DNA from: Phycisphaerae bacterium
Lineage (GTDB): Bacteria > Planctomycetota > Phycisphaerae > Phycisphaerales > SM1A02
DNA length: 64,000 nucleotides
Direction of reading: 5' to 3'
NCBI GenBank assembly: GCA_016795035.1
Contig: JAEUIT010000039.1
Coordinates: 1 to 64,000 of the forward strand
Numbering within the stretch: the stretch's first letter is position 1; each line of letters starts with the position of its first letter. Below are positions 62,964 through 64,000 of this stretch, piece by piece. The position numbers and the translations under genes are program-made. The notes under the pieces were generated by a model. That model was not told where the DNA came from, did no database searches, and was given only the letters and a program-made list of their open reading frames with translations.

Positions 62964-64000
62964 ATGTCCGCGATCTCCGACCATCTTCCGGATCGCACCG
63001 CGCGCGGATGGGCGCTTCTGCAGTCACAGCGCGCCGATCTCGCGGAGCGCGAGTTCCGGAGCGCGCTGTCCGACAACCCCGACGACGCCAGCGCGCTCTC
63101 GGGGCTCGCGCTCACGCTCTCGATCCTCGACCGCGACACCGACGCGCGCGAGGCTGCAACGGCGACAATCCGCATCGCGCCCGAACTTCCGCTCGGCCAC
63201 GCGGTGCTCGCGATGGCGGAGCAGGCGCTGCGCCGTCCGAAGATCGCGCTGCCGTCGATCGAGACGGCGATCCGGCTCGATCCGCACAACGCGTGGTACC
63301 GCGGCATCAAGGCGCGCACCCTGATGGATCTCGATCGCCGACAGGAGGCGCTCGACACCGCCGAGCACGGACTCTCGCTCGACCCTGAAGACGGGTTGTG
63401 CCTCAGCGTGCGCAGCATCGCGCTCGTGCGGCTCAATCGCACCGGCGACGCGGTCGAGGGCGCGCGGCGCTCGCTCGCGCTCGAGCCGGAGTCGCCCTAC
63501 GCGCATGCCACGCTCGGCCAGACGCTTCTCATGCAAGGGAAGACGAAGGCCGCGGCCGAGCACTTTCGCGAGGCGCTGCGCCGCAAGCCCGACCTCGAGA
63601 TCGCGCGGCAAGGCCTTCTGCACACGCTGCGGGCTCGGCTCGTCATCTATCGACTTTTCCTCTGGTGGCTGAGTTTCTGCACGCGCATGCCGTCGCGCGT
63701 CGTCACGATCGCGATCGTCGCGATCTTCTTCCTCCCCTCGATCATGCGCGGCGTGTCGGCGGCGTATCCGGCGCTCGGGGATGCGGTCCTCGTCCTGCGC
63801 ATCCTGCTCGCGGTCTTTGTCCTGCTCACCTGGGCCGCGGTTCCGATCTTCAACGGACTTCTGCTCCTGACGCGCGACGGCCGTCTCCTTCTCTCGCGCA
63901 CCGAGCAACTCTGGGCGGCTGCAACGTTGAGCGCGGTGGTGCTCGCGTTCGGCTTCCTCGGCGCGTCGTACCTGCCGAATGTGGGCGACGAGCTGAGTGA
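62964..64000 (+). CDS. TPR membrane protein, cut by the window end
   Basis: At least 345 aa; the stop lies beyond the window. Residues about 10-225 are five to six tetratricopeptide repeats (AEREFRSALSDNPDDASALSGLAL, AVEGARRSLALEPESPYAHATLGQTLL). From about residue 230 three membrane helices follow (VVTIAIVAIFFLPSI, LVLRILLAVFVLLTWAAVPIF, AATLSAVVLAFGFLGASYL). It could anchor the soluble AAA ATPase encoded just upstream. Confidence 0.8.
   Translation, partial: MSAISDHLPDRTARGWALLQSQRADLAEREFRSALSDNPDDASALSGLALTLSILDRDTDAREAATATIRIAPELPLGHAVLAMAEQALRRPKIALPSIETAIRLDPHNAWYRGIKARTLMDLDRRQEALDTAEHGLSLDPEDGLCLSVRSIALVRLNRTGDAVEGARRSLALEPESPYAHATLGQTLLMQGKTKAAAEHFREALRRKPDLEIARQGLLHTLRARLVIYRLFLWWLSFCTRMPSRVVTIAIVAIFFLPSIMRGVSAAYPALGDAVLVLRILLAVFVLLTWAAVPIFNGLLLLTRDGRLLLSRTEQLWAAATLSAVVLAFGFLGASYLPNVGDELS

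Overview
The window is high-GC DNA (about two thirds G+C by eye), densely coding on both strands. It most resembles a member of the Planctomycetota, probably class Phycisphaerae. The clues are short dockerin-like Ca-binding tails (D-L-N-x-D-G-x-V-N-x-A-D-L) on secreted proteins, three small membrane proteins with a planctomycete-style C-x-x-C...C-x-E-C-G zinc ribbon, a PEP-CTERM-like tail (P-A-P-G...RRR), DUF3300/DUF2950, and two GroELs. This assignment is an inference from protein style; no rRNA is present. No tRNA, prophage, IS element or CRISPR array was recognised.

Layout. 1-248: GC-rich hairpin repeats. 249-8495: a tricorn-like protease, then a tandemly duplicated two-gene cassette of secreted proteins of unknown function (A-B-A'-B'), with a conversion-like tract ending both B genes. 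8503-14416: a complete RND efflux operon (adaptor, pump, outer-membrane channel). 14504-17231: queC, a MoxR ATPase and a zinc-ribbon membrane protein. 17232-18028: non-coding, with eight copies of a 17-bp repeat. 18029-24226: a chaperone cluster groEL1-groES-groEL2-dnaJ-grpE-fmdB; three of its junctions are filled by heptamer-repeat elements. 24339-26902: a dockerin-tailed secreted protein and small stress or envelope proteins. 26918-35668: a giant NdvB-like cyclic glucan synthase. 35884-41718: an apparent operon of ECF sigma factor, 214-aa protein, TPR-CHAT protease and dockerin-tailed subtilase. 41887-43862: a translationally coupled pair (membrane-anchored phosphatase and an uncharacterised protein). 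44754-46478: a B12-dependent acyl-CoA mutase large subunit whose active-site residues fit isobutyryl-CoA mutase, not methylmalonyl-CoA mutase. 46765-50172: small lipoproteins, membrane proteins, a PEP-CTERM protein and a decayed nucleotidyltransferase gene. 50365-53045: a phospholipid operon (CDP-alcohol phosphatidyltransferase, CdsA, PlsC). 53008-55379: DUF3300/DUF2950. 55466-57487: a GT2-GT87 fusion. 57562-58246: a nucleotidyltransferase and small-protein cassette bracketed by two heptamer-repeat elements. 58391-59257: 3-hydroxybutyryl-CoA dehydrogenase. 59791-61401: a second subtilase. 61569-64000: a Cdc48-like AAA ATPase with a TPR membrane protein cut by the window end.

Three DNA-level signals run across these genes. 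(1) A word TGCAACG, usually within GGCTGCAACGnnGAG, occurs about 65 times on the two strands, in several reading frames. (2) A family of ~100-bp intergenic elements is built of 7-bp units (GGAGTCA/GGATCAA types) on both sides of a core. (3) GC-rich double hairpins occur near the left end and at 46.6 kb. The best candidates for undescribed biology are the sigma-CHAT-subtilase operon, the TGCAACG word and the heptamer elements.
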